Assembly (NCBI GenBank): GCA_021845835.1
Contig: JAJZVE010000053.1
Coordinates: 1 to 13,446, forward strand
DNA length: 13,446 bases
From: Pseudomonadota bacterium
GTDB taxonomy: Bacteria; Pseudomonadota; Alphaproteobacteria; Acetobacterales; Acetobacteraceae
Reading direction: 5' to 3'
How positions within the stretch are numbered: the stretch's first letter is position 1; every line of letters starts with the position of its first letter. The notes beneath the pieces are model-generated. The model saw only the letters and a program-made list of their open reading frames with translations, had not been told where the DNA came from and did not search any database. This document shows, piece after piece, positions 1 through 7,848 of this stretch. Both the position numbers and the translations under genes were made by a program.

Positions 1-978
1 CAGCGCGCCGACCAGCCGCGACACGCCGACGCCGTAGCTGCCCATGTGCGGATTGACCGCGGCGCCGTCACGCCCGGCGACGGTCAGGCCGAGCGGCGCG
101 CTGTATTTCGTGCCGAAATAGAAGATGTGGCCGACCTCGATGCCGCGTCCTTCGCGTTTCTCGGCGACGTTGGCCCAGGCGGCGGGATCGTGCTTCTCGT
201 CGGTCGCCGCGTACGGCGTCGTCATCTGGGTAAAGAAGCGGTCGAGATCGGCTTCCGATTCGTGGCTGACGGCGCGCGAGGAAAAATCCATGCGCTCGAA
301 CGCGGCATCGTACCACACCTGGCTCTCGCCGGTCGGTGCGAGGATGATGAACTCGTGGGAGAGGTTGCCGCCGATCGGCCCGCTCTCCGCCTCCATCGGG
401 ATCGCCTTCACGCCCATGCGCTGGAAGGTGCGCATATAGGCCAGCATCATGCGCCGGTAGCTGACCACCGCGCCGGCGTAGTCGAGGTCGAAGCTGTAGG
501 CGTCCTTCATCAGGAACTCGCGGCCGCGCATGACGCCGAAGCGCGGGCGCACCTCGTCGCGGAACTTCCACTGGATGTGGTAGAGCATCTGCGGCAGTTC
601 GCGGTACGACTTCACCGACTGGCGGAACAGGTCGGTGATCATCTCCTCGTTGGTCGGACCGAACAGCATATCGCGCTCGTGCCGGTCCTTGATGCGCAGC
701 ATCTCCGGCCCATAGGCGTCGTAGCGCCCGCTCTGCCGCCACAGCTCGGCGGGCTGGATGGTCGGCATCAGCATTTCCTGCGCGCCGATCGCGTCCTGCT
801 CCTCGCGCACGATCTGCGCGATGTTCTGCAGCACCCGCCAGCCGAGCGGCAGCCAGGCATAGATGCCGGCCGCGGTCTGCCGCACCAGTCCCGCGCGCAG
901 CATCAGGCGGTGCGAGACGACCTGCGCCTCGGCAGGCGTCTCCTTCAACGTGGGGGCGAGGGTGCGCGAGAGTCGCAT
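1..978 (-). CDS. proS: Proline--tRNA ligase, short alphaproteobacterial type (3' end outside window)
   Basis: Charges tRNA-Pro with proline in the cytoplasm. I translated this frame by hand: it opens [19 protein letters not shown], matching the conserved ProRS N-terminus, and runs 326 codons to the window edge without a stop. Visible motifs are the TNEE proline-binding loop at residues 109-112, class II motif 2 with [10 protein letters not shown] at 139-148 and [10 protein letters not shown] at 154-163, and motif 3 [10 protein letters not shown] at 313-322. Motif 3 arrives about 110-120 residues earlier than in the long E. coli type enzyme, because the roughly 180-residue INS editing domain between motifs 2 and 3 is absent. 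This fits the short ProRS (about 430-440 residues) known from Alphaproteobacteria; about 110 C-terminal residues should lie beyond position 1. The start at 978 is the only in-frame ATG matching the family N-terminus; its ribosome-binding site is weak. A 415-bp gap with a terminator separates it from the upstream array, so it probably has its own promoter. Confidence 0.96.
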   Translation of the reverse strand, partial: MRLSRTLAPTLKETPAEAQVVSHRLMLRAGLVRQTAAGIYAWLPLGWRVLQNIAQIVREEQDAIGAQEMLMPTIQPAELWRQSGRYDAYGPEMLRIKDRHERDMLFGPTNEEMITDLFRQSVKSYRELPQMLYHIQWKFRDEVRPRFGVMRGREFLMKDAYSFDLDYAGAVVSYRRMMLAYMRTFQRMGVKAIPMEAESGPIGGNLSHEFIILAPTGESQVWYDAAFERMDFSSRAVSHESEADLDRFFTQMTTPYAATDEKHDPAAWANVAEKREGRGIEVGHIFYFGTKYSAPLGLTVAGRDGAAVNPHMGSYGVGVSRLVGAL

Positions 979-1058
979 GAACGGTCCATCCAGGGCGAGA
1001 ACAGGCAGGCGCGGACCCTACCGTTCCGCGGCACCGACCGCCAGAGATCGCGTCCGCG

Positions 1059-1092
1059 TTTTGCACCGCAAAAACAATTGTGCGCTGCACAA
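1059..1092. promoter_or_regulatory. Pair of adjacent 6-3-6 inverted repeats, candidate operator upstream of proS
   Basis: Two palindromes of the same geometry lie side by side: TTTTGC-ACC-GCAAAA at 1059-1073 and TTGTGC-GCT-GCACAA at 1078-1092, separated by 4 bp and centred about 88 and 107 bp upstream of the proS start. Arms are perfect in both, and the two sites share the core TTnTGC/GCAnAA. The right site matches, on both strands, the motif TGCRNYGCASMA that I recall for PhaR, the alphaproteobacterial polyhydroxyalkanoate regulator; the left site misses it by one base. The repeats are seen directly; the regulator identity is only a suggestion. Confidence 0.5.
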
Positions 1093-1168
1093 AAGCCTGG
1101 GGAAATAAAATCAGGCAATCCCCCCCGGCGCGCGACCGAAACCAGGTGACAGGTAGACCTTTTGCCGC

Positions 1169-1210
1169 TAAACACAAAGAAGGCCCTCGCGCCAGAAGGC
1201 GCAGAGGGCC
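1169..1210 (-). terminator. Rho-independent terminator of the nuo-birA-coaX-rnj-DUF1467 array
   Basis: On the minus strand, arm GGCCCTC plus GCGCC (1210-1204 and 1202-1198) pairs with GGCGC plus GAGGGCC (1193-1182) around a TTCT loop, giving a 12-bp GC-rich stem with one bulged base (1203). It is followed directly by the T-rich tail TTCTTTGTGTTT (1181-1170). A further outer pairing CTAAAC/GTTTAG (1168-1173 with 1213-1218) flanks it. It lies 184 bp past the stop of the DUF1467 gene and 204 bp before proS, so it most likely ends the leftward array. The plus strand lacks a T-tract after the stem. Confidence 0.75.
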
Positions 1211-1230
1211 AAGTTTAGGGAGGAAACGCC

Positions 1231-1276
1231 AGTCACACGGCAGGATGAGGCGTGCCTCGTCCTGACCGTGATGATT
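1231..1276 (+). other. Long imperfect stem-loop, possible structured RNA
   Basis: Plus-strand arms CACGG, CAGGA, T, GAGG (1236-1250) face CCTC, G, TCCTG, CCGTG (1255-1270) around a CGTG loop, with one bulged A (1265). The stem extends outward through AGTCA (1231-1235) facing TGATT (1272-1276), with another bulged A. Both imperfect positions, 1246/1259 and 1232/1275, are G-U wobbles if the plus strand is transcribed but C-A mismatches if the minus strand is. That favours, weakly, a plus-strand RNA. No T-tract follows directly, so it is not an obvious terminator. Its role is unknown. Confidence 0.4.
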
Positions 1277-1343
1277 CCCGAGACACCGGGTCCGCGTCCA
1301 CGGTTTTCTTTGCATGCGCGGCAAAAAAATCGCCGTCGCAGCC

Positions 1344-1372
1344 GCGAATTGCTTGTACCGTGTGCAATTCGC
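1344..1372. repeat. Perfect 9-bp inverted repeat with 11-nt spacer
   Basis: GCGAATTGC (1344-1352) is repeated in reverse complement as GCAATTCGC (1364-1372). It starts just 22 bp past the DUF1467 stop. On the minus strand it is followed, after 13 nt, by seven consecutive T (1329-1323). That spacing is too long for a standard terminator, so this could be a weak first terminator, a 3'-end stabilising hairpin or a protein-binding site. Confidence 0.45.
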
Positions 1373-1393
1373 CTTGTTCTTGGGCAGCGGCTG

Positions 1394-1654
1394 TCAATCT
1401 TTGGGCAGCGCCAGCCAGCCGTTGCGGAAGCTCAGCCAGTCGCTGGTGATCACCCAATAGAACCCGCCCCAGATCGCGGCCGCAACCAGGGTGGTGGCGA
1501 TGACCTTGCGCAGCAGCAGCGGCCGGGTCGGCGCGCCACGCCAGCCGCTCGCCGGGTCGGCCTCGCTGCGCGGCGCCGCGCCGAACGGCAGCACCGCGAA
1601 CAGCGCCACCCACCAGATCAATACGTAGAGCACGGTACCGGTGAACCAGTTCAT
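1394..1654 (-). CDS. DUF1467 family small membrane protein
   Basis: An 86-residue protein of unknown function, recognised as DUF1467 from its size, its alphaproteobacterial setting between rnj and proS, and the pattern of an N-terminal helix with IWW and AVLPFG, a GAPTRPLLLRK linker and a second helix. Predicted membrane spans are about residues 7-25 and 50-68; the linker between them carries the charges, and the C-terminus is short and polar. It begins 11 bp after the rnj stop, without a strong Shine-Dalgarno site, and so is probably co-transcribed with rnj. It is the last gene before the terminator at 1182-1210. I assign no biochemical role. Confidence 0.85.
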   Translation of the reverse strand: MNWFTGTVLYVLIWWVALFAVLPFGAAPRSEADPASGWRGAPTRPLLLRKVIATTLVAAAIWGGFYWVITSDWLSFRNGWLALPKD

Positions 1655-1665
1655 GACGGCCCGGC

Positions 1666-3312
1666 TCAGACGCGCAGCAGATGCACATCCACCAGCGGGC
1701 GCTTCTGCAGCCGCCGGCCGAGCGCACGCCGCAGTGCCGTGCGCGCCGCGTCCAGCATGCCGGCATCGTTGCGGCGCAGTGGCGCCGGCAGGTCGGCGAG
1801 CGATTCCGCCAGTTCCGCCGCGATCCGCCCGGTTTCCGGGTCGTCGGCGTCATAAAGGCCGGGCGCGCTGACCCGCGGGGCGCCACGCAGCCGGCCGGCT
1901 TCGTCCACCGCCAGGCTCGCGATCGCCATGCCGTTGTAGAGCATGCGCCGCCGCGCGCCCATCACGCCGCCCAGCAACGGCACCAGGCGCGCGCCGTCCA
2001 GCGCCAGGCGGCCCACCGGCGCGCTGTCCACCACCTCCGGCACACCGGGGGCGAGGCTGAGGATGTCGCCGTCCTCCAGCAGCACCGGCGTCACTCCCGC
2101 CTCCTGCGCCAGGGCGGCATGCGCCGACAGATGCCGCCATTCGCCATGCACCGGCACCGCGTAGCGCGGGCGCACCAGCCGATACAGCCGCCGCAGCTCG
2201 TCGCGCGCCGGGTGGCCGGAGACGTGGATCATGTGGTCGGCATCGGTCATCAGCCGCACGCCGCGCCGCACCAGCGCGTCCTGCACCGTGCCGATGGCGC
2301 GCTCGTTGCCGGGGATGACGCGGCTGGAGAACACCACCGTGTCGCCCTCGCCGAGGCCGATGCGCGGGTGGCTGTCGGCGGCGATACGCGCCAGCGCGCT
2401 GCGCGGTTCGCCCTGGCTGCCGGTGACCAGGATCAGCAGGTTGTCATCCGGCACCTCGTTCGCCTCGTCCTCGCCGAGGAAGGGCGGGATGCCACGCAGA
2501 TAGCCGCAGTCGCGTGCCGCCGCCTCCAGGTTGCGCAGGCTGCGGCCGGCCACGGCGACGCTGCGCCCGGCCGCGCGCGCCGCCACCGCGACCGATTCCA
2601 CGCGGGCAACGTTGCTGGCGAAGCAGGTCACGACGACCCGGCCGCGCAGGTCGCGGATCAGCGCGCCGAGCGAGCGGCGCACGTCCGCCTCCGACCCGGA
2701 ATGCCCCTCCACCATCGCATTGGTGGAATCGCAGACCATCGCCAGCACCCCCTCCTCCGCGAGCGCCGCGAACCCGGGTTCGTCGGTGGGCGGGCCGACC
2801 AGCGGGTCGGGGTCGAGCTTCCAGTCGCCGGTGTGCAGCACCGTGCCGGCCGGCGTGCGGATCACCAGCGCCTGCGATTCCGGCGTCGAGTGGGCGACGC
2901 GCAGCAGGCTGAGATGGAACGGCGGCAGATCGACGGTACCACCGGGTGGCACCACATGCAGCGGCACCTCGCCCAGCAGTTGCACCTCGGCGAGCTTGCG
3001 GCGCAGCACCGCGGCGGCGAAGGGGGTGGCATAGACGGGGCAGCGCAGCGACGGCCACAGCCACGCGACGGCCCCCAGATGGTCCTCGTGCGCATGCGTG
3101 ATGACCAGCCCCACCAGCCGGTCGCGCCGTTCGGCGATGAAGCCTGGATCGGGCATCATCACATCGACCTCCGGCAGATCGGCACCGCCGAAGCCGATGC
3201 CGCAATCCACCGCGAGCCAGCGCCCGCCGCACCGATAGAGGTTGAGATTCATGCCGATCTCGCCCGTTCCTCCGAGCGGGAGGAACGCCAGATCGCCGGT
3301 CGCCGCATCCAT
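1666..3312 (-). CDS. rnj: Ribonuclease J (metallo-beta-lactamase/beta-CASP RNase)
   Basis: A 548-residue cytoplasmic ribonuclease of the RNase J family, which combines 5'-3' exonuclease and endonuclease activity in RNA decay and rRNA maturation. The metallo-beta-lactamase core shows the family opening LPLGGTGEIGMN at residues 11-22, the zinc motif HAHEDH at 73-78, H141 in AHSTPES, and the metal-binding Asp in TGD at 161-163. The beta-CASP part shows CDSTNA (194-199), FASNVARV (231-238), GSQGEP (298-303), SSRVIPGNE (329-337), HVSGHPARDEL (363-373) and PVHGEW (387-392). The C-terminal 90 or so residues match the usual small extra domain, so the protein looks complete and active. The start at 3312 is preceded by AGGA-type sites in the 18-bp gap after coaX. 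This position downstream of birA and coaX is, from memory, typical of Alphaproteobacteria. Confidence 0.95.
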   Translation of the reverse strand: MDAATGDLAFLPLGGTGEIGMNLNLYRCGGRWLAVDCGIGFGGADLPEVDVMMPDPGFIAERRDRLVGLVITHAHEDHLGAVAWLWPSLRCPVYATPFAAAVLRRKLAEVQLLGEVPLHVVPPGGTVDLPPFHLSLLRVAHSTPESQALVIRTPAGTVLHTGDWKLDPDPLVGPPTDEPGFAALAEEGVLAMVCDSTNAMVEGHSGSEADVRRSLGALIRDLRGRVVVTCFASNVARVESVAVAARAAGRSVAVAGRSLRNLEAAARDCGYLRGIPPFLGEDEANEVPDDNLLILVTGSQGEPRSALARIAADSHPRIGLGEGDTVVFSSRVIPGNERAIGTVQDALVRRGVRLMTDADHMIHVSGHPARDELRRLYRLVRPRYAVPVHGEWRHLSAHAALAQEAGVTPVLLEDGDILSLAPGVPEVVDSAPVGRLALDGARLVPLLGGVMGARRRMLYNGMAIASLAVDEAGRLRGAPRVSAPGLYDADDPETGRIAAELAESLADLPAPLRRNDAGMLDAARTALRRALGRRLQKRPLVDVHLLRV

Positions 3313-3330
3313 GTTCGGTCCTGGTCCTCG

Positions 3331-4140
3331 TCAGTCGCTGTCGGCCGGCCGGATCCGGTCACGGCTCAATGTGGGGGCCGGGTTGCGCTGTGCCAACAGC
3401 CGCAGCCCCTCCAGCGTGATATCCGCGTCGATGTGTTCGATCAGGGTGGTGCCCTCGGCCATCAGCGGCGCCAGCCCGCCGGTCGCGATCACCTTCAGAT
3501 CGGCGTCGTATTCCGCCTTGATCCGGGCCACCAGCCCTTCCACCAGGCCGACATAGCCCCAGAACACGCCCGACTGCATGGCGGCGACCGTATTGGTGCC
3601 GATCACCGCCTGCGGGCGGCCCATGCCGATGCGTGGCAGCCGCGCCGCGGCGCGGTGCAGCGCCTCGATGGAAAGATTGATCCCAGGCGCGATCACGCCG
3701 CCGAGATAGGCCCCGTTCCGGTCCGCCACGTCGAAGGTGGTCGCGGTGCCGAAGTCGATGACCATCAGCGGGCCGCCGTAACGGGCATGCGCCGCCAGCA
3801 CGTTGAGCAGCCGGTCCGCGCCGACCTCGTCGGGGTTGTCCACCTTTATCTCGAACCCCCAGTCGAGATTGGAGCGGACGATCAGCGGCTCGACATCGAA
3901 CCAGTCGCGGCACAGATGCCGCAGGTGATACAAGGCAGCCGGCACCACGGTGCCGACCACGGCCACGCTCACGTCCTCGCGCTTCAGGCCGCGCAGCGAC
4001 AGCAGCGACAGCAGCCAGACCGCGTATTCGTCCGAGGTGCGCTGCGGGTCGGTGGCGATGCGCCATATGCCGCGCCAGGTCCTGCCGTCGTGGATGGCGG
4101 CGACCACGTTGGTGTTGCCGGCGTCGAATGCGAGCAGCAT
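3331..4140 (-). CDS. coaX: Type III pantothenate kinase
   Basis: Phosphorylates pantothenate to 4'-phosphopantothenate, the first step of coenzyme A synthesis, in the cytoplasm. The product is 269 residues, normal for CoaX. The ASKHA-fold signatures are present: DAGNTN at 6-11 (first phosphate loop), GADR at 107-110 with the catalytic-region DFGTATT at 129-135, GGVIAPGI at 147-154, [11 protein letters not shown] at 181-191 and the adenosine-site ATGGLAPL at 219-226. Type III enzymes are not feedback-inhibited by CoA and usually need a monovalent cation. A longer open frame continues upstream to 4311, but the ATG at 4140 is the family start; it lies 4 bp after the birA stop, with AGGAGG at 4157-4152 inside the end of birA. 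The last 15 or so residues are polar and variable. Confidence 0.95.
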   Translation of the reverse strand: MLLAFDAGNTNVVAAIHDGRTWRGIWRIATDPQRTSDEYAVWLLSLLSLRGLKREDVSVAVVGTVVPAALYHLRHLCRDWFDVEPLIVRSNLDWGFEIKVDNPDEVGADRLLNVLAAHARYGGPLMVIDFGTATTFDVADRNGAYLGGVIAPGINLSIEALHRAAARLPRIGMGRPQAVIGTNTVAAMQSGVFWGYVGLVEGLVARIKAEYDADLKVIATGGLAPLMAEGTTLIEHIDADITLEGLRLLAQRNPAPTLSRDRIRPADSD

Positions 4141-4144
4141 GGTG

Positions 4145-4903
4145 TCACGCGCCTCCTGCCGCGGGGGCCAGCACCTCGCCGGCCGCAAACGCCCCGATGC
4201 CCCCGGCGGTCGCCAGCAGCAGGCTGCCGTCCGCCGCCAGCCCGGCGAAGCCGCCCTCCCGCGTCGTAGCGCCCGACCGCAGCACGATCGGCGCCCCTTG
4301 CGCCGGCCCATGCGCGAGCCACGCCGTCCGCACCGGCGCGAACCCTTCCGCCTCGCGCGCCGCCTGCCAGCGGTCGAGGCGGTCCAGCAGGGCCCTGGCG
4401 AACGCCTCCGGCGCCGGCGGCGGCACCCGTTCGGCGAGGCAGGCGGTGGGCCGGTCCGGCACCGGCGGGGCCACCGCGAGGTTAACGCCGAAACCGATGA
4501 CCAGGAAATCCACCATCCCGTCCGCCGCCGCGGCCGTCTCGCTCAGGATGCCCGCCAGTTTCCGCCCGTGCAGCAGCACGTCGTTCGGCCATTTCAGCGC
4601 CAGTGCCTGCGGATCGGGCAGCAGCGCCGCCAGCGTCTCGACCAGCGCCACGGCGGCGAGCAGCGACCATTGCGCGGCGGTGCGCGCCGGCTCCACGGGT
4701 CGCAGCAGCACGGACAGATAGAGGTTGCCCGCCGGCGACTGCCAGGAGCGGCCGGCGGTGCCACGCCCGCCGGTCTGCCGCCGCGCCAGCACGGCAAGCC
4801 CGTCCGGCTCTCCGGAAAGGGCCCGTTCGCGGCAAAAATCGGAGGTGGAAGCCAGGCAATCGTGGACCGCGAGCCGCCAGCGGCGGCGCCGGGATCCCGT
4901 CAT
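4145..4903 (-). CDS. birA: Biotin--[acetyl-CoA-carboxylase] ligase, monofunctional
   Basis: Makes biotinyl-5'-AMP and transfers biotin to the lysine of biotin carrier proteins such as those of acetyl-CoA carboxylase. The 252-residue protein starts directly with the catalytic domain; there is no N-terminal helix-turn-helix, so it should not act as the E. coli-type biotin operon repressor. Visible motifs are STSD (19-22), [12 protein letters not shown] (43-54), [10 protein letters not shown] (60-69), LKWPNDVL (103-110), GRKLAGIL with active-site Lys115 (113-120) and IGFGVNL (136-142); residues about 205-250 match the C-terminal SH3-like domain. The loop usually reading GRGRRGR here reads GRGTAGR, so the residue aligned with E. 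coli Arg118 is Thr49. The start overlaps the nuoN stop in an ATGA and has no evident Shine-Dalgarno site, pointing to translational coupling. Open frame continues upstream inside nuoN, but that is not coding. Confidence 0.93.
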   Translation of the reverse strand: MTGSRRRRWRLAVHDCLASTSDFCRERALSGEPDGLAVLARRQTGGRGTAGRSWQSPAGNLYLSVLLRPVEPARTAAQWSLLAAVALVETLAALLPDPQALALKWPNDVLLHGRKLAGILSETAAAADGMVDFLVIGFGVNLAVAPPVPDRPTACLAERVPPPAPEAFARALLDRLDRWQAAREAEGFAPVRTAWLAHGPAQGAPIVLRSGATTREGGFAGLAADGSLLLATAGGIGAFAAGEVLAPAAGGA

Positions 4904-6327
4904 CCGAACAGCACCCGCGCCGCCGCCTCCGCCGCGCCGACGAACGGCGCGGGAATAACGAAAAACAGTGTCGTAAACAGGCCCGACACCGCCGCCAGCA
5001 TGGAAAGCGACGCCGGGCGCGCGTCGAACGCCTCGGCCGGTTCGTCGAAATACATCACCTTGATGATGCGGATATAGTAGTAGGCGCCCACCACGCTGGT
5101 CAGCACGCCGATGACCGCAAGCGCCCACAGGCCGCTTTGTACCGCGGCGGTGAAGATGAAGTATTTCGCCCAGAAGCCGGAGAAAGGCGGAATGCCGGCC
5201 ATGCTGAACATGAACACGGTCAGCCACAGCGCCAGTGTCGGGTCGCGCCGGCCGAGACCGGCGAGATCGGAAATCTGCTCCGTCATTTCGCCGCGCCGTC
5301 GCATGGCCAGGATGCAGGCGAACGTACCGGCGCTCATGAACACATAGGTAAGCAGGTAGATCAGCACGCCGCGAATGCCGACCGGCGTGCCCGCGGCCAG
5401 CCCGATCAGCACGTAACCCATGTGGCCGATCGCGGAATAGGCCATCAGCCGCTTGAAATTGCGCTGCCCGATGGCGCCGAACGCCCCCAGCACGATGGAG
5501 GCGATCGACACCAGCACGATCAGCTGCTGCCACTGCGCGAGCAGGTGGCCGAACGGCGTCGCCATCGCACGCACCAGCAGCGCCATTGCCGCGACCTTCG
5601 GCGACGTCGCGATGAACAGCGTCACCGGCGTTGGCGCCCCCTCATAGACATCGGGCGTCCACATATGGAACGGCACGGCCGACACCTTGAAAGCAAGACC
5701 GACGACGACGAACACGATGCCGACGATCAGGCCCGGCGATGCCGTCGTTGGGTTGCTCAGCGTCGTCGCCAGTTTGTCGAACTGCATGGTGCCGGAAAAG
5801 CCGTACACCAGCGAGATGCCGTACAGCAGCAGGCCGGAGGCGAGCGCGCCGAGCACGAAATACTTGAGCCCGGCCTCCGACGAGCGCAGCTGGTCGCGCG
5901 CGAAGGCGGCGAGCACGTAGATGCTGAGCGACTGCAGCTCCAGCCCGACATAGAGCGTCATCAGGTTGGCGGCCGAAGCCATCACCATCATGCCGATGGT
6001 CGCGAACAGGATCAGCACCGGGAATTCGAACCGGCGCAGGTTCTCGTGTTCGTTGTAGTCGAGCGACCCGATCACCGCGAACGCCGAGCCGAGCAGCACC
6101 AGCAGCTTCACGAAGCCCGAGAAGCTGTCCACGATGAACTGGCCGCGATAGGCGAGGCCGGACGGCCCGGCGATCACCAGCATCGCCGCCACCAGGAACG
6201 CGCCGATGGTGAGCATGCTGCTGAGCTGGAACGTGTCGCGCTTCTGCAGCACACCAAACAGCAGAATCGCCATGCCGCAGCAGGCCAGCACCAGCTCCGG
6301 CAGGGCAGTGGTCCAGTTCATCATCAT
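4900..6327 (-). CDS. nuoN: NADH-quinone oxidoreductase subunit N
   Basis: One of three antiporter-like, proton-translocating membrane subunits of complex I, in the inner membrane. At 475 residues it is of normal length, with about 14 membrane helices. Residues expected in the proton path are present: E130 in [11 protein letters not shown]155 in [11 protein letters not shown]214 in [16 protein letters not shown]244 in SPKVAAM, K292 in [15 protein letters not shown] and K388 in FSGFWAKYF. The gene opens with three consecutive ATG codons (6327, 6324, 6321). The first forms an ATGA overlap with the nuoM stop and the second and third would remove only one or two residues, so the exact start is uncertain. 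Its own stop overlaps the birA start in ATGA. Confidence 0.97.
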   Translation of the reverse strand: MMMNWTTALPELVLACCGMAILLFGVLQKRDTFQLSSMLTIGAFLVAAMLVIAGPSGLAYRGQFIVDSFSGFVKLLVLLGSAFAVIGSLDYNEHENLRRFEFPVLILFATIGMMVMASAANLMTLYVGLELQSLSIYVLAAFARDQLRSSEAGLKYFVLGALASGLLLYGISLVYGFSGTMQFDKLATTLSNPTTASPGLIVGIVFVVVGLAFKVSAVPFHMWTPDVYEGAPTPVTLFIATSPKVAAMALLVRAMATPFGHLLAQWQQLIVLVSIASIVLGAFGAIGQRNFKRLMAYSAIGHMGYVLIGLAAGTPVGIRGVLIYLLTYVFMSAGTFACILAMRRRGEMTEQISDLAGLGRRDPTLALWLTVFMFSMAGIPPFSGFWAKYFIFTAAVQSGLWALAVIGVLTSVVGAYYYIRIIKVMYFDEPAEAFDARPASLSMLAAVSGLFTTLFFVIPAPFVGAAEAAARVLFG

Positions 6328-7844
6328 CGCACCGCCGCCGCAAGAGTGATGGGAAGATGCAGCGCCGCCTGGTGGTGCTCCACCATCGCGCCCACGGTCG
6401 CATCCCAGAAGCTGCTGAAGCTGGACGGATAGACGCCCATCCAGATGGTCAGCACCACGAGCGGCGCGAACACCGCCATCTCCCGCGGGGAGAGGTCAAG
6501 GATGCTGCGCAGGTCGTCGCGGGTGATGCGGCCGAAGATGATGCGGCGGTAAAGCCAGAGCGCGTAGGCGGCGCCGATGATCATGCCGAGGCTGCCGAGC
6601 AGCGCCAGCCAGAACTGCACCTGGAACGCGCCGACCAGCACCAGGAACTCGCCGACGAAGCCCGACGTTCCCGGCAGGCCGACGCTGGCCATCGTGAACA
6701 CCATGAACACGAAGGCGTAGGCCGGCATGCGGTCGGCCAGCCCGCCGTAGCGCGCGATCTCGCGCGTGTGGATGCGGTCATAGACGACGCCGACGCAGAG
6801 GAACAGCGCGGCGGAGACGATGCCGTGCGACAGCATCTGGAACATCGCCCCCGAAATCCCCTGCGCGTTGGCGGTGAAGATGCCGATCGTGACCACGCCC
6901 ATGTGCGCGACCGATGAATAGGCGATCAGCTTCTTCATGTCGGTCTGCGCGAACGCGACCAGCGAGGTGTACACCACGGCCACGACGGAGAGCGCATACA
7001 TCAGCGGCGCCAGGTCGGCGGACGCGATCGGCAGCATCGGCAGCGAGAAGCGCAGGAACCCGTAGCCGCCCATCTTCAGCAGCACGCCGGCCAGGATGAC
7101 GGAGCCGGCGGTCGGCGCCTCGACATGCGCGTCCGGCAGCCAGGTATGCACCGGCCACATCGGCACCTTCACCGCGAAGGACGCGAGGAAAGCCAGGAAC
7201 AGCCAGGTCTGCATCGAGGCCGGGAACTGCGTGTGCAGCAGCGTCGGGATGTCGGTGGTGCCGGCCTGGTACCACATCGCCAGCAGCGCCAGCAGCATCA
7301 GCACCGAGCCGACCAGCGTGTAGAGGAAGAACTTGATCGCCGCATAGACCCGGCGCTGGCCGCCCCAGATGCCGATGATGAGGTACATCGGGATCAGCAC
7401 GCCCTCGAAGAACATGTAGAAGACGACGAAATCCAGGGCGGCGAACATGCCGACCATCATCGTCTCCAGGATCAGGAAGGCGAGCATGTACTCGCGCACG
7501 CGGCTTTTGATCGAATCCCAGCTCGCCAGGATGCAGATCGGCGTCAGCACCGTGGACAGCAGCACGAACAGCACCGAGATGCCGTCCACGCCGAGCTTGT
7601 AGGTGATGCCCCATTGCGGCAGCCAGGTCGCGCTCTCGACGAACTGGAAGCCGGGGTCGGCGGGATCGAAGCGCACCCAGAGCACGACGGAGAGCACGAA
7701 GACGATCAGGCTGGTCCACAGCGCCGTCCAGCGCGCGTTGGACGCCACCGTCTCCTCGTCGCCGCGGACGGCGAGGATGACGAGGCCGCCGAGCAGCGGC
7801 AGCCAGGTGATCAGCGACAGCAGGGGGAAGCCGGCGGCGTTCAT
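6324..7844 (-). CDS. nuoM: NADH-quinone oxidoreductase subunit M
   Basis: Second antiporter-like proton-pumping subunit of complex I, in the inner membrane. The 506-residue product is full length with about 14 helices. Key polar residues are in place: E147 in [11 protein letters not shown]226 in [19 protein letters not shown]257 in LLKMGGYG, K304/K305 in [16 protein letters not shown] and E399 in GFVGEF, corresponding by alignment to E. coli E144, K234, K265 and E407. It starts 4 bp after nuoL, with a modest GGTGA site formed at the end of nuoL, and its TGA overlaps the first nuoN ATG. Confidence 0.97.
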   Translation of the reverse strand: MNAAGFPLLSLITWLPLLGGLVILAVRGDEETVASNARWTALWTSLIVFVLSVVLWVRFDPADPGFQFVESATWLPQWGITYKLGVDGISVLFVLLSTVLTPICILASWDSIKSRVREYMLAFLILETMMVGMFAALDFVVFYMFFEGVLIPMYLIIGIWGGQRRVYAAIKFFLYTLVGSVLMLLALLAMWYQAGTTDIPTLLHTQFPASMQTWLFLAFLASFAVKVPMWPVHTWLPDAHVEAPTAGSVILAGVLLKMGGYGFLRFSLPMLPIASADLAPLMYALSVVAVVYTSLVAFAQTDMKKLIAYSSVAHMGVVTIGIFTANAQGISGAMFQMLSHGIVSAALFLCVGVVYDRIHTREIARYGGLADRMPAYAFVFMVFTMASVGLPGTSGFVGEFLVLVGAFQVQFWLALLGSLGMIIGAAYALWLYRRIIFGRITRDDLRSILDLSPREMAVFAPLVVLTIWMGVYPSSFSSFWDATVGAMVEHHQAALHLPITLAAAVR

Positions 7845-7848
7845 GATC

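Larger units (their letters stand above)
979..1393. other. Structured intergenic gap between DUF1467 gene and proS
   Basis: No credible protein-coding gene is seen on either strand. An open frame on the minus strand starting at 1324 merely runs into proS in the wrong frame. The gap contains two adjacent 6-3-6 inverted repeats (1059-1092), a strong terminator hairpin (1182-1210), a long imperfect stem-loop (1231-1276) and a perfect 9-bp inverted repeat (1344-1372). It is more A/T-rich in patches than the surrounding genes, with a run of seven A at 1323-1329 and of seven C at 1120-1126. It must contain the proS promoter, but I could not pick a convincing -35/-10 pair by eye. Confidence 0.85.

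Noticed and set aside
1095..1126. Short overlapping inverted repeats GCCTG/CAGGC and GGGGA/TCCCC near the C-run
   Set aside because: Five-base arms with long loops in a biased region; not distinguishable from chance.
68..1324. A 418-codon minus-strand frame through the gap and proS
   Set aside because: Out of frame with proS, which is unmistakable in another frame; it crosses the terminator hairpin and has no family features.
1681..4269. An 862-codon open frame on the plus strand, antisense to rnj and coaX
   Set aside because: It is exactly opposite well-supported genes, its translation is rich in Arg, Ala, Gly, His and Gln without recognisable domains, and such frames arise from third-position G/C bias in high-GC DNA.
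3331..4311. A longer CoaX start at 4311
   Set aside because: The extra 57 residues are Arg/Cys-rich translation of birA in another frame; the ATG at 4140 gives the conserved CoaX N-terminus.
4603..6432. A 609-codon plus-strand open frame antisense to birA and nuoN
   Set aside because: Low-complexity His/Arg/Gln-rich shadow of the minus-strand genes, with no start signal or family features.
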